From Clavibacter phaseoli (GTDB taxonomy: Bacteria; Actinomycetota; Actinomycetes; Actinomycetales; Microbacteriaceae): a DNA stretch of 64,000 nucleotides. The notes beneath the pieces are model-generated. The model saw only the letters and a program-made list of their open reading frames with translations. It was not told where the DNA came from and ran no database searches. The stretch is from the NCBI RefSeq assembly GCF_021922925.1, contig NZ_CP040786.1, positions 186,001 through 250,000 of the forward strand. Reading direction: 5' to 3'. Positions 9,508 through 18,681 of this stretch are shown one piece after another; within the stretch, counting starts at the first letter, position 1; each line of letters starts with the position of its first letter. The translations under genes and the position numbers were made by a program.

Positions 9508-11172
9508 TCAGGCGGCGATGCCGGCAGCGTCGAGGATCGTGTAGCTGTAGCCCTGCTCCGCGAGGAAGCGCTGGCGGTTCTGCGCGAAGTCCTGGTCGAC
9601 GGTGTCCCGGGAGACGAGCGTGTAGAAGCTCGCCGACAGGCCCGACGCCTCGGGGCGGAGCAGGCGGCCGAGGCGCTGGGCCTCCTCCTGGCGGGACCCG
9701 AACGAGCCGGACACCTGGATCGCGACGGTGGCGTCGGGGAGGTCCACCGAGAAGTTGGCGACCTTGCTGACCACGAGCACCCGCTCCGTGCCGTCGCGGA
9801 ACGCCTGGTAGAGCCGCTCGCGCTCGGCGACGGGCGTCGCCCCCGTGAGCTTCGGGGCGCCCAGCGCCTCGGCGAGCTCGTCGATCTGCTCCAGGTACTG
9901 GCCGATCACGAGGATGCTCTCGCCCCGGTGCCGCTCGACCAGCGCGCGCGTCACGTCGAGCTTGGCGGGCGCGGTGGCGGCGAGGCGGTAGCGCTCGTCG
10001 TCCGCGGCCGCGGCGTAGACGAGGCGCTCGTCGTCGGGCAGGTCGATGCGCACCTCGAAGCACTCGGCGGGGGAGATGAAGCCCTGGGCCTCGATCTCCT
10101 TCCACGGCGCGTCGAACCGCTTCGGGCCGATGAGGCTGAAGACGTCGCCCTCGCGGCCGTCCTCGCGCACGAGCGTGGCCGTGAGGCCGAGGCGGCGGCG
10201 GGCCTGGAGGTCCGCGGTCAGCTTGAAGACGGGCGCGGGCAGGAGGTGCACCTCGTCGTAGACGACGAGGCCCCAGTCGAGCGCGTCGAGGAGCGCCAGG
10301 TGGGCGTACTCGCCCTTCCTCTTGGCGGTGAGGATCTGGTAGGTCGCGATGGTCACGGGCTTGACCTCGCGGGACTGGCCCGAGTACTCGCCGATCTCGT
10401 CCTCGGTGAGCGTGGTGCGCTTCAGCAGCTCGGAGCGCCACTGCCGCGCCGAGACCGTGTTCGTGACGAGGATCAGCGTCGTCGTCTTGGCGCGGGCCAT
10501 CGCGGCGGCGCCGACGAGCGTCTTGCCCGCGCCGCAGGGGAGGACGACCACGCCGGATCCGCCGTCGAGGAAGTGGTCGACCGCGTCGGTCTGGTAGCCG
10601 CGGAGCGTCCAGCCGTCCTCCACGAGCGCCATGTCGTGCGGTGTGCCGGGCGTGTAGCCGGCCAGGTCCTCGGCGGGCCAGCCGATCTTCACGAGCTCCT
10701 GCTTGAGCTGTCCGCGCGCCCACGCCTGCACGCGGTAGGTCGTCGCGTCGACGCGCTCGGTGAGCAGCGGCGCGATGCGGCGCGAGCTCGCGACCTCCGA
10801 GAGGACCGCGGACTCGGAGCTCGAGATCTGCAGCCCGCCGTCGGCGTCGCGCCCGATGACGAGGCGGCCGTAGCGGCCGACGGTGTCGGTCACGTCCACC
10901 GTCACCGACTGCGGCACGGGGAAGCGGGAGTAGCGCTCGAGGGTGGCGAGCATGTCCTCGGCCGTGTGGCCGGCGGCGCGCGCGTTCCAGAGGCCGAGGC
11001 GGGTGATCCGGTACGTGTGGATGTGCTCGGGCGCGCGCTCCAGCTCGGCGAACACGGCGAGGTCGTGGCGCGCGTCCTCCGCGTCCGCGTGGGCGACCTC
11101 CAGGAGGACGGTGCGGTCGCTCTGGACGATGAGGGGGCCGTCGGGCATGCCCGTCAGCCTAGGCGCGCTCAC
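9508..11172 (-). CDS. XPB-type DNA repair helicase (SF2)
   Basis: A 554-residue bacterial homologue of XPB/Ssl2, a 3'-5' DNA helicase of nucleotide-excision repair and transcription. It has an N-terminal helicase C3-like domain (about 10-110), Walker A PCGAGKT at 212-218, DEVH box at 306-309, TAT at 331-333, the XPB-specific RED motif at 336-338, and a C-terminal RecA domain with SGSFGSRQEEAQRLGRLLRP. The GTG at 11172 overlaps the upstream stop as GTGA, implying coupling; an ATG at 11148 is an alternative. The upstream gene encodes its probable helicase-associated partner. Confidence 0.95.
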   Translation of the reverse strand: MSAPRLTGMPDGPLIVQSDRTVLLEVAHADAEDARHDLAVFAELERAPEHIHTYRITRLGLWNARAAGHTAEDMLATLERYSRFPVPQSVTVDVTDTVGRYGRLVIGRDADGGLQISSSESAVLSEVASSRRIAPLLTERVDATTYRVQAWARGQLKQELVKIGWPAEDLAGYTPGTPHDMALVEDGWTLRGYQTDAVDHFLDGGSGVVVLPCGAGKTLVGAAAMARAKTTTLILVTNTVSARQWRSELLKRTTLTEDEIGEYSGQSREVKPVTIATYQILTAKRKGEYAHLALLDALDWGLVVYDEVHLLPAPVFKLTADLQARRRLGLTATLVREDGREGDVFSLIGPKRFDAPWKEIEAQGFISPAECFEVRIDLPDDERLVYAAAADDERYRLAATAPAKLDVTRALVERHRGESILVIGQYLEQIDELAEALGAPKLTGATPVAERERLYQAFRDGTERVLVVSKVANFSVDLPDATVAIQVSGSFGSRQEEAQRLGRLLRPEASGLSASFYTLVSRDTVDQDFAQNRQRFLAEQGYSYTILDAAGIAA

Positions 11173-13055
11173 GCGGGAGCCGGCCCGGGGGAGATCGCGA
11201 CGACGCTGGACAGGGGCAGCGTGCGCTCGACGTCGGCGACCCGGTCGCGCGCGCGCAGCCGGCCGCCGGCGACGCTGGAGGGCTCGAGCACGTGGTCCAC
11301 CTCGCGGCCGTCCGGCATGCGGACGCGGACGCGGAGGGCGGCCTTGGCGCGGATCGCCACCTCGAGCTGGCGCGTCGTCCAGGCGGCTCCGTCGTCGGGT
11401 CCGTCGGCCGCGCGGACGCGGGCGACGAGCGCGTCCGCCCCGTCGGGTTCGGGATCCCCGGCGGGCCGGGTCGTCGGGGCGGTCCGCGGTGCGGGCGCGA
11501 TGCGGCGTCCCTCGGCGTCCTCCCGGACGGGAGCGAGCCGGGCGGCCGCGAGCGCGCGCTCGACGGCGTCGGGCGGCGCGGCGGACGTGAGCACCGTGTC
11601 GCCCGCGCGCACGAGCCGCAGCGGTGCGAGGTCGCGGTCGACGAGGAGGGTGGCGAGCAGCGGCCCGTCCTCGGAGACGACCGCGGTCCGGGCGTCGGCG
11701 GGCGCGTCCGAGGGGGGCGCCGGGCGCACCCGGAGCCGGCCGAAGCGCGCGGAGGCCTCATCGAGGAGGTAGGCGAGGGGCTGGGGGAGGCCGGTGAGCG
11801 AGACCTCCGTGAGGAAGGCGCGGATGGCGTCCACGGTGTCGCCCGAGGCGAGCGCGCGCGTGACGGACTCGGCGGAGATCCGGTAGGTCGCGGCCAGTCC
11901 CCGGCCCTCCGCGTCGGCGACCCGGAGCAGCCGCGACTCGACGGACGGATCGAGCGGCCCGGGCGAGACGACCGTGAGGTCGTGCTGCAGGTAGACCCGG
12001 TCGACCTCGGCGGGCAGGTGCGGGGCGAGCGCGGCGGCCGCGGCAGCGGATCCCCTCGTGAGGAGCGCGCGGCCCGCGGAGCTCGGCACGTCGCCCGTCG
12101 TGATGCCGAGGAGGCCGGCGTCGCGCGTGAAGGCGGTGATGCGCTCGCCGATCCACGCGGATCCGCCCGGGAAGCGCCAGAGGACGCTGTCGACGAGCCC
12201 CGCTCCCCATGACGCGTCGGCGCGCTCGGCGAGGATGCCGCGGGTCGCGGGGGCCAGCGCGTCCAGCCACGCGGCGGCGAGGGCCTCCCATCGCTCGGCG
12301 GTCGGGCGCGCGGACCACGCGGCCGCCGCCGCGGCCGTGGACCAGGTGCGGCCGCTGCGGGCCACGAGCGACGCGCGCTCGGCGAGGGACAGGTGGACGG
12401 GGACGTCGTCGAGGTCGGCGCCGAGCGCGGCGGCCAGCCGACGGGCGTCGGGCAGGGACATGCCGCCGCGGCTCAGCTCGCGCGCCGGCTCGCGCGCCAG
12501 CTCGTCGACGAGCGCGGCGACGGCGACGACGGAGCGGAAGGCGCTCTCGCCGGCTCGCCGGTCGACCTCGTCGGGGTCGACGCGCGGCACGGCGGCGAGC
12601 GGGGCGGGCGGCGCGAGGCGGGCGAGCTCGTCCGTGCCCGGCAGGCCGGCGGCGGGCCAGGCCGCGAGGGCTGCCGCGACCTCGGGATGCGTCGTGACGC
12701 CCGCGTCGTCGAGGTCGGCCAGGAGCGTGTCCGCGGCGCGTCCCGCGGCGTCGCCGAGATCCGCCGGGTGCAGCGGCTCCTCGCCCGAGCGGCGGGAGAG
12801 CGCGTCGCGGAGCGCGTCCAGGGAGACGGGCCGCGAGGTCGCCCCCTCCTCGGCGGCGACCGCGAGGACGGCCAGCGCCGTGCGGTCGAGCTGCTCCAGG
12901 GCGCGCGCGACGGCGTCCGGGGCGAGCAGCGCGTCCGCGAGGTCGAAGAGGTCGGCGATGCGCGCGGCGTCGATCCCGCGGTCGCGCACCAGGGCGGCGA
13001 GCGCCGCGTCGTCGAGCGCGCGGAGACGGGCCGCGAGCACGAGGGAGTCGGTCAT
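11169..13055 (-). CDS. Helicase-associated (XPB/Ssl2-like N-terminal) domain protein
   Basis: A 628-residue Ala-rich protein of the actinobacterial family found directly upstream of xpb, carrying a helicase-associated winged-helix-like domain (PF13625-type, around 340-560, with VDRVYLQHDLTVVSPGPLD). No ATPase motifs are present. Its stop overlaps the XPB start by four bases, so the two are probably made together, and the partner may supply the damage-recognition or clutch function of XPB (inference). The start ATG at 13055 reads MTDSLVLAARLRALDD. Confidence 0.87.
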   Translation of the reverse strand: MTDSLVLAARLRALDDAALAALVRDRGIDAARIADLFDLADALLAPDAVARALEQLDRTALAVLAVAAEEGATSRPVSLDALRDALSRRSGEEPLHPADLGDAAGRAADTLLADLDDAGVTTHPEVAAALAAWPAAGLPGTDELARLAPPAPLAAVPRVDPDEVDRRAGESAFRSVVAVAALVDELAREPARELSRGGMSLPDARRLAAALGADLDDVPVHLSLAERASLVARSGRTWSTAAAAAAWSARPTAERWEALAAAWLDALAPATRGILAERADASWGAGLVDSVLWRFPGGSAWIGERITAFTRDAGLLGITTGDVPSSAGRALLTRGSAAAAAALAPHLPAEVDRVYLQHDLTVVSPGPLDPSVESRLLRVADAEGRGLAATYRISAESVTRALASGDTVDAIRAFLTEVSLTGLPQPLAYLLDEASARFGRLRVRPAPPSDAPADARTAVVSEDGPLLATLLVDRDLAPLRLVRAGDTVLTSAAPPDAVERALAAARLAPVREDAEGRRIAPAPRTAPTTRPAGDPEPDGADALVARVRAADGPDDGAAWTTRQLEVAIRAKAALRVRVRMPDGREVDHVLEPSSVAGGRLRARDRVADVERTLPLSSVVAISPGPAPA

Positions 13056-13065
13056 GGTCGTCCCG

Positions 13066-13335
13066 CTAGCGGGACGTGCCGTCCATGCGACGTCGGCGCC
13101 GGACGCTGATGATCAGGATCGCGATGAAGAGGAGCGCGGCGATGGGGATGCCCACGGCCGGGAGCAGCAGGATGACCTGCCACAGGGGGGTGCTGTACTG
13201 CGACGCGTCGACGGCGATGAGCGGCGCCAGCAGGATCGCGAGGATGCTGAGGACGGCGATCAGCAGGATCCCGGCGAGCATGTACGCGAGGATGCGCTCG
13301 GCCCGTCCCTCGCTCGGTGCGGTCTCGGATGCCAT
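13066..13335 (-). CDS. Small two-helix membrane protein
   Basis: An 89-residue protein with two predicted transmembrane helices (about 15-38 and 52-76) and a basic RRRRR tail, so both ends probably face the cytoplasm. It ends ten bases before the helicase-associated gene and is likely the first gene of that transcript. I do not recognise a function; comparable actinobacterial proteins are sometimes labelled multidrug ABC transporter ATPase, which nothing in this sequence supports. Confidence 0.75.
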   Translation of the reverse strand: MASETAPSEGRAERILAYMLAGILLIAVLSILAILLAPLIAVDASQYSTPLWQVILLLPAVGIPIAALLFIAILIISVRRRRRMDGTSR

Positions 13336-13491
13336 CCGCTCAGACTACGCCGTGGCACGCGCCCGGGCGCGTCGCGCGGGCGTCGGATGGCCGGTCGTCC
13401 TCCTCCGCCACCGGCTCGGCCGGGGTCCCGGCGAATAGACTGGACCGCCCACCAGCACATCGAGCCCCTCGGGGCGAGGGAAGAGGATCGC

Positions 13492-13875
13492 ATGCCCACC
13501 GGCAAGGTGAAGTTCTACGACGAGGACAAGGGGTTCGGGTTCATCAGCTCGGACGACGGCCAGGAGGTCTTCCTGCACGCGTCGGCCCTGCCCTCGGGCG
13601 TCGCCGGCGTGAAGGCCGGCACCCGGCTCGAGTTCGGCATCGCGGACGGCAAGCGCGGCGCGCAGGCCCTCTCCGCGCGGATCCTCGACGCCCCGCCCTC
13701 GCTCGTCCGCATGTCCCGCAAGCCCGCCGACGACATGGCGGTCATCGTCGAGGACCTCGTGAAGGTGCTCGACGGGATCGGCACCGGCCTCAAGCGCGGC
13801 CGCTACCCCGACGACGCGCATGGCCGGAAGATCGCGGCGCTGCTGCGCCGGGTCGCGGAGGAGCTCGATGCCTGA
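13492..13875 (+). CDS. Cold-shock domain protein with C-terminal extension
   Basis: A 127-residue protein. Residues 1-65 form a cold-shock domain with RNP1 KGFGFIS and RNP2 VFLHASAL. Residues 66-127 are an extension with a helical MAVIVEDLVKVLDGIGTGL stretch and a basic RGRYPDDAHGRKI segment, found in actinobacterial cold-shock proteins next to DUF3027 genes. The ATG follows a GAAGAGGA ribosome site; a TAGACT -10 element lies about 55 bases upstream. The stop overlaps the next gene by eight bases. Confidence 0.94.
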   Translation: MPTGKVKFYDEDKGFGFISSDDGQEVFLHASALPSGVAGVKAGTRLEFGIADGKRGAQALSARILDAPPSLVRMSRKPADDMAVIVEDLVKVLDGIGTGLKRGRYPDDAHGRKIAALLRRVAEELDA

Positions 13876-14536
13876 GCCGCGGGACGACGAGATGACGACC
13901 GTGGACGATGCGCCCGTGGACGCGGCTGACGCGATGGCCGACGACCCGACGTCGGGCGACACGGCGACGGAGGCCGAGGCGCCCCGGGAGCCCGCCGTCC
14001 CCGACGCCGAGCTGCTCGCCGCCGTCGACCTGGCGCGCGCGGCGCTGCTCGAGATCACGCCGGCCGAGACCGTCGGCGAGCCGGCCGGCTCGATCGTCGA
14101 GGGCGACCGCGTCCTGTCGCTCCTCTTCGCGAACACGATGCCCGGCTACCCCGGCTGGTTCTGGACCGTGACGCTCGCCCGCGTCGACGACGCCGCCCCG
14201 ACGGTGCTCGAGGCCGAGCTGATGCCCGGCGAGGGCGCCCTGCTCTCGCCCGAGTGGCTGCCGTGGTCCGACCGGCTCGCCGGCATCGAGGCCGACCAGG
14301 AGGCCGAGCGCCTCGCGGCGGAGTCCGACGACGACGACGACGAGCACGACGACGACGAGCACGACGACGACGACGATGACGATGACGATGACGACGAGGA
14401 CGACGACTCCGCGGAGGACGCCGAGGACACGGACGACGTCCTCGACGGCGTCGACTTCGAGGCGCCCGCATCGGACGACGATGACGATGACGACGACGAC
14501 GACGACGACACGAGCTTCGACGGCGCCGATCGCTGA
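13868..14536 (+). CDS. DUF3027 domain protein with poly-aspartate tail
   Basis: A 222-residue protein of unknown function. The DUF3027 core lies at about 40-145 and includes GYPGWFWTVTLARVD and LLSPEWLPWSDRLAG, highly conserved in actinobacteria. The last 70 residues are almost all Asp/Glu with His, Ala and Thr interspersed, encoded by GAC/GAT tracts prone to slippage. The ATG at 13868 overlaps the cold-shock gene, so translation is probably coupled, suggesting a joint RNA- or ribosome-related role (inference). Confidence 0.9.
   Translation: MPEPRDDEMTTVDDAPVDAADAMADDPTSGDTATEAEAPREPAVPDAELLAAVDLARAALLEITPAETVGEPAGSIVEGDRVLSLLFANTMPGYPGWFWTVTLARVDDAAPTVLEAELMPGEGALLSPEWLPWSDRLAGIEADQEAERLAAESDDDDDEHDDDEHDDDDDDDDDDDEDDDSAEDAEDTDDVLDGVDFEAPASDDDDDDDDDDDDTSFDGADR
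14326..14512 (+). repeat. GAC/GAT trinucleotide tracts encoding poly-Asp
   Basis: Two tracts of nearly uninterrupted GAC/GAT codons (about 14326-14400 and 14473-14512) lie inside the DUF3027 gene. The length is likely to vary between strains by replication slippage without disturbing the frame. Confidence 0.8.
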
Positions 14537-14550
14537 CCCGCATCCCGCAT

Positions 14551-14590
14551 GACGACGGCGGCGGCCCCCGAGGGGACCGCCGCCGTCGTC
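14551..14590. terminator. Terminator hairpin between DUF3027 gene and serC
   Basis: Arms GACGACGGCGGCGG and CCGCCGCCGTCGTC flank a G/C-rich tip. It lies between convergent genes and can serve both directions. Confidence 0.7.
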
Positions 14591-14608
14591 GTCACCGGGA
14601 GGGGCGGG

Positions 14609-15736
<1,128 letters not shown>

Positions 15737-15837
15737 CTAGGGGACCGCCCGCGACCGGCCCCGGCCCCGCGCGCGCTCCCGCGCCGGTCATCCGGCACCC
15801 GGGGAAGTAGGCTGGACGCTGGCGCAAGGGAGGCCCG

Positions 15838-16536
15838 ATGACTGATCTCGTGGACACGACGGAGATGTACCTCCGCACCATCCTCGACCTCGAGGAGGAG
15901 GCCATCGTCCCCCTGCGGGCGCGCATCTCCGAGCGCCTCGGCCACTCGGGCCCCACCGTCTCGCAGACCGTCGCCCGCATGGAGCGCGACGGCCTCGTCA
16001 TCGTCAGCGGCGACCGCCACCTCGAGCTCACCCCCGAGGGCCGCAGCAAGGCCGTGCACGTGATGCGCAAGCACCGGCTGGCCGAGCGCCTCCTCAGCGA
16101 CGTCATCGGGCTCGAGTGGGAGTTCGTCCACGACGAGGCCTGCCGCTGGGAGCACGTGATGAGCGAGCAGGTGGAGCGCAAGATCCTCGACCTCCTCGGC
16201 CACCCCACGGAGTCGCCGTACGGCAACCCGATCCCCGGGCTCGACGAGCTGGGCGACTCGCCCGCCGTCGCGTTCATGGCCGGCGTCGTGAGCATCGTCG
16301 AGGCGTCGCTCGGCACGACGGAGGACGCCCCCGCGCGCGGCGTGATCCGCCGGCTGGGCGAGCCCGTGCAGTTCGACCCGGAGCTGCTCTCGCAGCTCAA
16401 GCAGGCCGGCGTGCTGCCGGGGGCGACCGGATCCTTCTCCCGCGAGGGCGCCTACGTGCTCGTCCGGGTGGACGGCGCGGGGCCGGGGCTCGAGCTCCCG
16501 CTCGAGGTCGCCGGGCACATCTTCATCGGGCGCTGA
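15838..16536 (+). CDS. DtxR/IdeR-family metal-dependent regulator
   Basis: A 232-residue Fe(II)- or Mn(II)-activated repressor. The N-terminal winged helix (ISERLGHSGPTVSQTVARMERDGLV) is followed by the dimerisation/metal domain with HRLAERLL, the Cys-Arg-x-Glu-His segment near 101 and HPTESPYGNPIP near 122, then a C-terminal SH3-like domain (about 165-232). All three DtxR domains are present, so it is a full-length iron-type member rather than the shorter MntR type. A GGGAGG site precedes the ATG. Whether iron or manganese is the physiological signal cannot be decided here. Confidence 0.93.
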   Translation: MTDLVDTTEMYLRTILDLEEEAIVPLRARISERLGHSGPTVSQTVARMERDGLVIVSGDRHLELTPEGRSKAVHVMRKHRLAERLLSDVIGLEWEFVHDEACRWEHVMSEQVERKILDLLGHPTESPYGNPIPGLDELGDSPAVAFMAGVVSIVEASLGTTEDAPARGVIRRLGEPVQFDPELLSQLKQAGVLPGATGSFSREGAYVLVRVDGAGPGLELPLEVAGHIFIGR

Positions 16537-16881
16537 TCCCGGCGCGCGTCGTCGTCGGCGACGCGGGCGACGGCGGGCGGATCCCCAGGACCACCCCCGG
16601 ACGGGGTGCACGGCGGGGGCTCGCCGCTGTCACCGGGGGTTCTGTCCCGCATCCGTCGCGAGGATGACGTCCTCCGTTATGGATTCGTTAGAAATATGGT
16701 CCCTCAGGATGACAAACGGGTGCGCGTCCCTTACTCTCGAACAGGCCCGACCGACCACCACAGAGGTTCCGGGCCCGGTGCAGGGCGTCTCGACACCCGT
16801 CCCCTGCATGTGTACCCCTCGACGACCTTGGAGGGACGGGGCGCCCGCATGTCCGGCGTCGAGACGCAGGAGGTTGACAAC
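16537..16881 (+). other. Leader region of the NlpC/P60 gene
   Basis: A 345-base spacer. It contains an unusually AT-rich patch for this genome around 16675-16705 (GTTATGGATTCGTTAGAAAT), probably the promoter, followed by roughly 170 bases of structured leader. A cyclic-di-AMP riboswitch often precedes such hydrolase genes in actinobacteria, but I could not match its conserved core here. An in-frame ATG at 16849 is a possible alternative start for the hydrolase. Confidence 0.45.
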
Positions 16882-17790
16882 TTGGCCCATGGTGACATCA
16901 GCGGTTCCGTCGGGAACCCGTCCGACCCGACTCGACCGCCCGCACCCGGGATGGATCGTCTGCCCACCCGCCGCGAGCTCCGCGCCGCCGAGAGCGCGAA
17001 GGCCGTCCGCCCCCGCCGCGACTCCGCGACCCGCACGCTGGCGACCCCCGCTCCCCGTCTGACCCCGGCCCCCGCCGGTCGGTCGCGCCGCACCAAGGCC
17101 GCCAACGCGGTCGTCATGACCTTCGTCACCGGCCTCGTCGGCGTCATGGCCATCCCGGCCTACGCCGCGGGATCCTCGCTCGAGCACACCGCGACCGCCG
17201 AGGGCGCGTCGCTGCAGGACTACACGGCCGCCAACGCGCAGGTCGTCACCGCGGACAGCGCGTCGTCCGCCCCGGTCGAGGAGGAGGGCTTCACCGCCAC
17301 CTCCGTCGCCGAGCTCAACGCGCAGAAGGCCGCCGCCGCGCAGGCCGCCCTCGCCGAGCAGCGCCGCACGCAGCTCGCCTCGTCCGCCACCAGCTACTCG
17401 GGCGCCTCCGCCACGCAGCTGGCGCAGAACCCCATCTACCAGGGCACATCGGCGAGCGGCGTCTCCGCCGTCGCCCGCCAGTACCTCGGCGTGCCCTACG
17501 TCTTCGGCGGCGAGACGCCCGCCGGCTTCGACTGCTCGGGCCTCGTCAAGTACGTCTTCGCGCAGTTCGGCCTCAACCTGCCGCACTCGGTGCGCGCGCA
17601 GCACAACGCCGGCGTCGTCGTGTCCCGCGAGGACGCCCGCCCCGGCGACATCGTGGTGTGGAACGACTTCAGCCACGACGGCATCTACACCGGCAACGGC
17701 ATCTTCATCGACGCGCCGAAGCCCGGCGACCACGTCAAGGAGCGCCCGATCTGGAGCACCAACGTGCACTTCGTCCGCCTCCTGGGCTGA
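16882..17790 (+). CDS. Secreted NlpC/P60 peptidoglycan hydrolase
   Basis: Cell-wall endopeptidase of 302 residues, cleaving peptide stems outside the cell. The N-terminal 75 residues are basic, then a signal or anchor segment (VVMTFVTGLVGVMAIPAYAA) with an AYA cleavage site. A low-complexity linker leads to the C-terminal NlpC/P60 domain (about 200-302) with catalytic Cys in GFDCSGLV and His in FSHDGIYTG. The TTG at 16882 is chosen because a perfect AGGAGG (16868-16873) lies eight bases upstream; ATG at 16849 is the alternative. A terminator follows. Confidence 0.9.
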   Translation: MAHGDISGSVGNPSDPTRPPAPGMDRLPTRRELRAAESAKAVRPRRDSATRTLATPAPRLTPAPAGRSRRTKAANAVVMTFVTGLVGVMAIPAYAAGSSLEHTATAEGASLQDYTAANAQVVTADSASSAPVEEEGFTATSVAELNAQKAAAAQAALAEQRRTQLASSATSYSGASATQLAQNPIYQGTSASGVSAVARQYLGVPYVFGGETPAGFDCSGLVKYVFAQFGLNLPHSVRAQHNAGVVVSREDARPGDIVVWNDFSHDGIYTGNGIFIDAPKPGDHVKERPIWSTNVHFVRLLG

Positions 17791-17814
17791 CGACCGGCAC
17801 GCGCATGACCCCGG

Positions 17815-17856
17815 GAGGCCGGCGGCACGCATCCTCCGAGATGCACCGCCGGCCTC
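17815..17856 (+). terminator. Terminator after the NlpC/P60 gene
   Basis: GAGGCCGGCGG and CCGCCGGCCTC form an 11-bp stem. The loop itself can fold a second short stem (GCATC/GATGC). Confidence 0.7.
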
Positions 17857-17934
17857 TCGCATTCCCCGGGACAAACGGGGATCGACGGGTTACCCTGTCC
17901 GGTGAGACGTCCCTCGACCCGCCCGGGAGCCCCG

Positions 17935-18048
17935 ATGACCACCGCACCTGACATCCGCACCATGGATGCGCACGTGCGGCACGGCCATCGGCACCATCCC
18001 CGGGTGGGCATCCACCTGGTCCACCCGAGCGGTCACCCGCTCTCCTAG
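17935..18048 (+). CDS. Histidine-rich 37-residue ORF (candidate leader peptide)
   Basis: MTTAPDIRTMDAHVRHG begins a 37-residue ORF with nine histidines, five of them within ten residues (13-21 region). It ends one base before a perfect 13-bp hairpin that precedes the HNH gene. The layout of short residue-biased ORF, terminator-like hairpin and downstream gene matches ribosome-mediated attenuation, or the peptide may bind metal. No clear ribosome site is seen (GGGAGCCCCG lies just upstream). Real translation is unproven; it could be a chance ORF. Confidence 0.4.
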   Translation: MTTAPDIRTMDAHVRHGHRHHPRVGIHLVHPSGHPLS

Positions 18049-18078
18049 AAGGCATCGCCGAGCGTTCGGCGGTGCCTT
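18049..18078 (+). terminator. Perfect hairpin downstream of the His-rich ORF
   Basis: AAGGCATCGCCGA, loop GCGT, TCGGCGGTGCCTT: 13 pairs with one G-T wobble. It starts directly after the TAG of the His-rich ORF and ends 72 bases before the HNH start. There is no U-run. It could terminate or attenuate transcription into the HNH gene. Confidence 0.6.
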
Positions 18079-18150
18079 CGCGTGTTCCCGGGGGCGGGAC
18101 GCCTCATTCGGATTCCTGGAAGCCGTCCAGGCCGGTCTGAGAGGGATGTC

Positions 18151-18648
18151 GTGCGCACACTGGTACTCAACGCGGGCTTCGAGCCGCTCGCCGTCGTGTC
18201 GTTCAAGCGGGCCCTGGTGCTCGTGCTGAGCGGCAAGGCCACCATGCTCGCCCAGGACGAGGAGCACCCCATCCTCGGCAGCGGCGGTGCCTGGGGGCGC
18301 CCGTCCGTGATCCTGCTCACGCGGTACGTGCGGATCCCGCACGCGCGCCGCGTGCCCGTCTCGCGGCGCGGGGTGCTGCGGCGCGACGGCGGCAGGTGCG
18401 CGTACTGCGCCCGGAACGCGACCACAATCGACCACGTGCTCCCGCGCTCGCGCGGCGGCAAGGACACGTGGGAGAACCTCGTGGCCTGCTGCCTGTCGTG
18501 CAACAACCGCAAGAGCGACCGCACGCCGGAGGAGATGGGGTGGACGCTGCGCACGGCCCCGCGCGCTCCTCAGGGGAGCGGCTGGGTGGTCAGCGGCATG
18601 GAGCGGCCCGCGCCCGGGTGGGACGAGTTCCTGGCTCCGGCCGCCTGA
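18151..18648 (+). CDS. HNH endonuclease family protein
   Basis: A 165-residue protein of the actinobacterial HNH family with an N-terminal RTLVLNAGFEPLAVVSFKRA segment and a zinc-stabilised HNH domain: Cys83/Cys86, Asp94-His95, Asn109, Cys114/Cys117 and Asn118. These residues form an intact HNH active site with two CxxC zinc knuckles. The GTG start is backed by a GAGAGGGA site. The family is widespread and chromosomal, so it is probably a housekeeping or DNA-processing enzyme rather than a homing nuclease; its substrate is unknown. Confidence 0.92.
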   Translation: MRTLVLNAGFEPLAVVSFKRALVLVLSGKATMLAQDEEHPILGSGGAWGRPSVILLTRYVRIPHARRVPVSRRGVLRRDGGRCAYCARNATTIDHVLPRSRGGKDTWENLVACCLSCNNRKSDRTPEEMGWTLRTAPRAPQGSGWVVSGMERPAPGWDEFLAPAA

Positions 18649-18681
18649 TCGAGGCGCCCCTCGCGTCCGTAGGCTGAGGGG

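Noticed and set aside
8668..11772. 1034-residue open frame on the plus strand
   Set aside because: It runs antisense through the response regulator and XPB genes, which have clear family motifs; composition is that of a shadow frame.
16600..16850. Cyclic-di-AMP (ydaO-type) riboswitch before the NlpC/P60 gene
   Set aside because: The gene type and leader length fit, but I could not find the conserved core sequence; a covariance-model search would decide.
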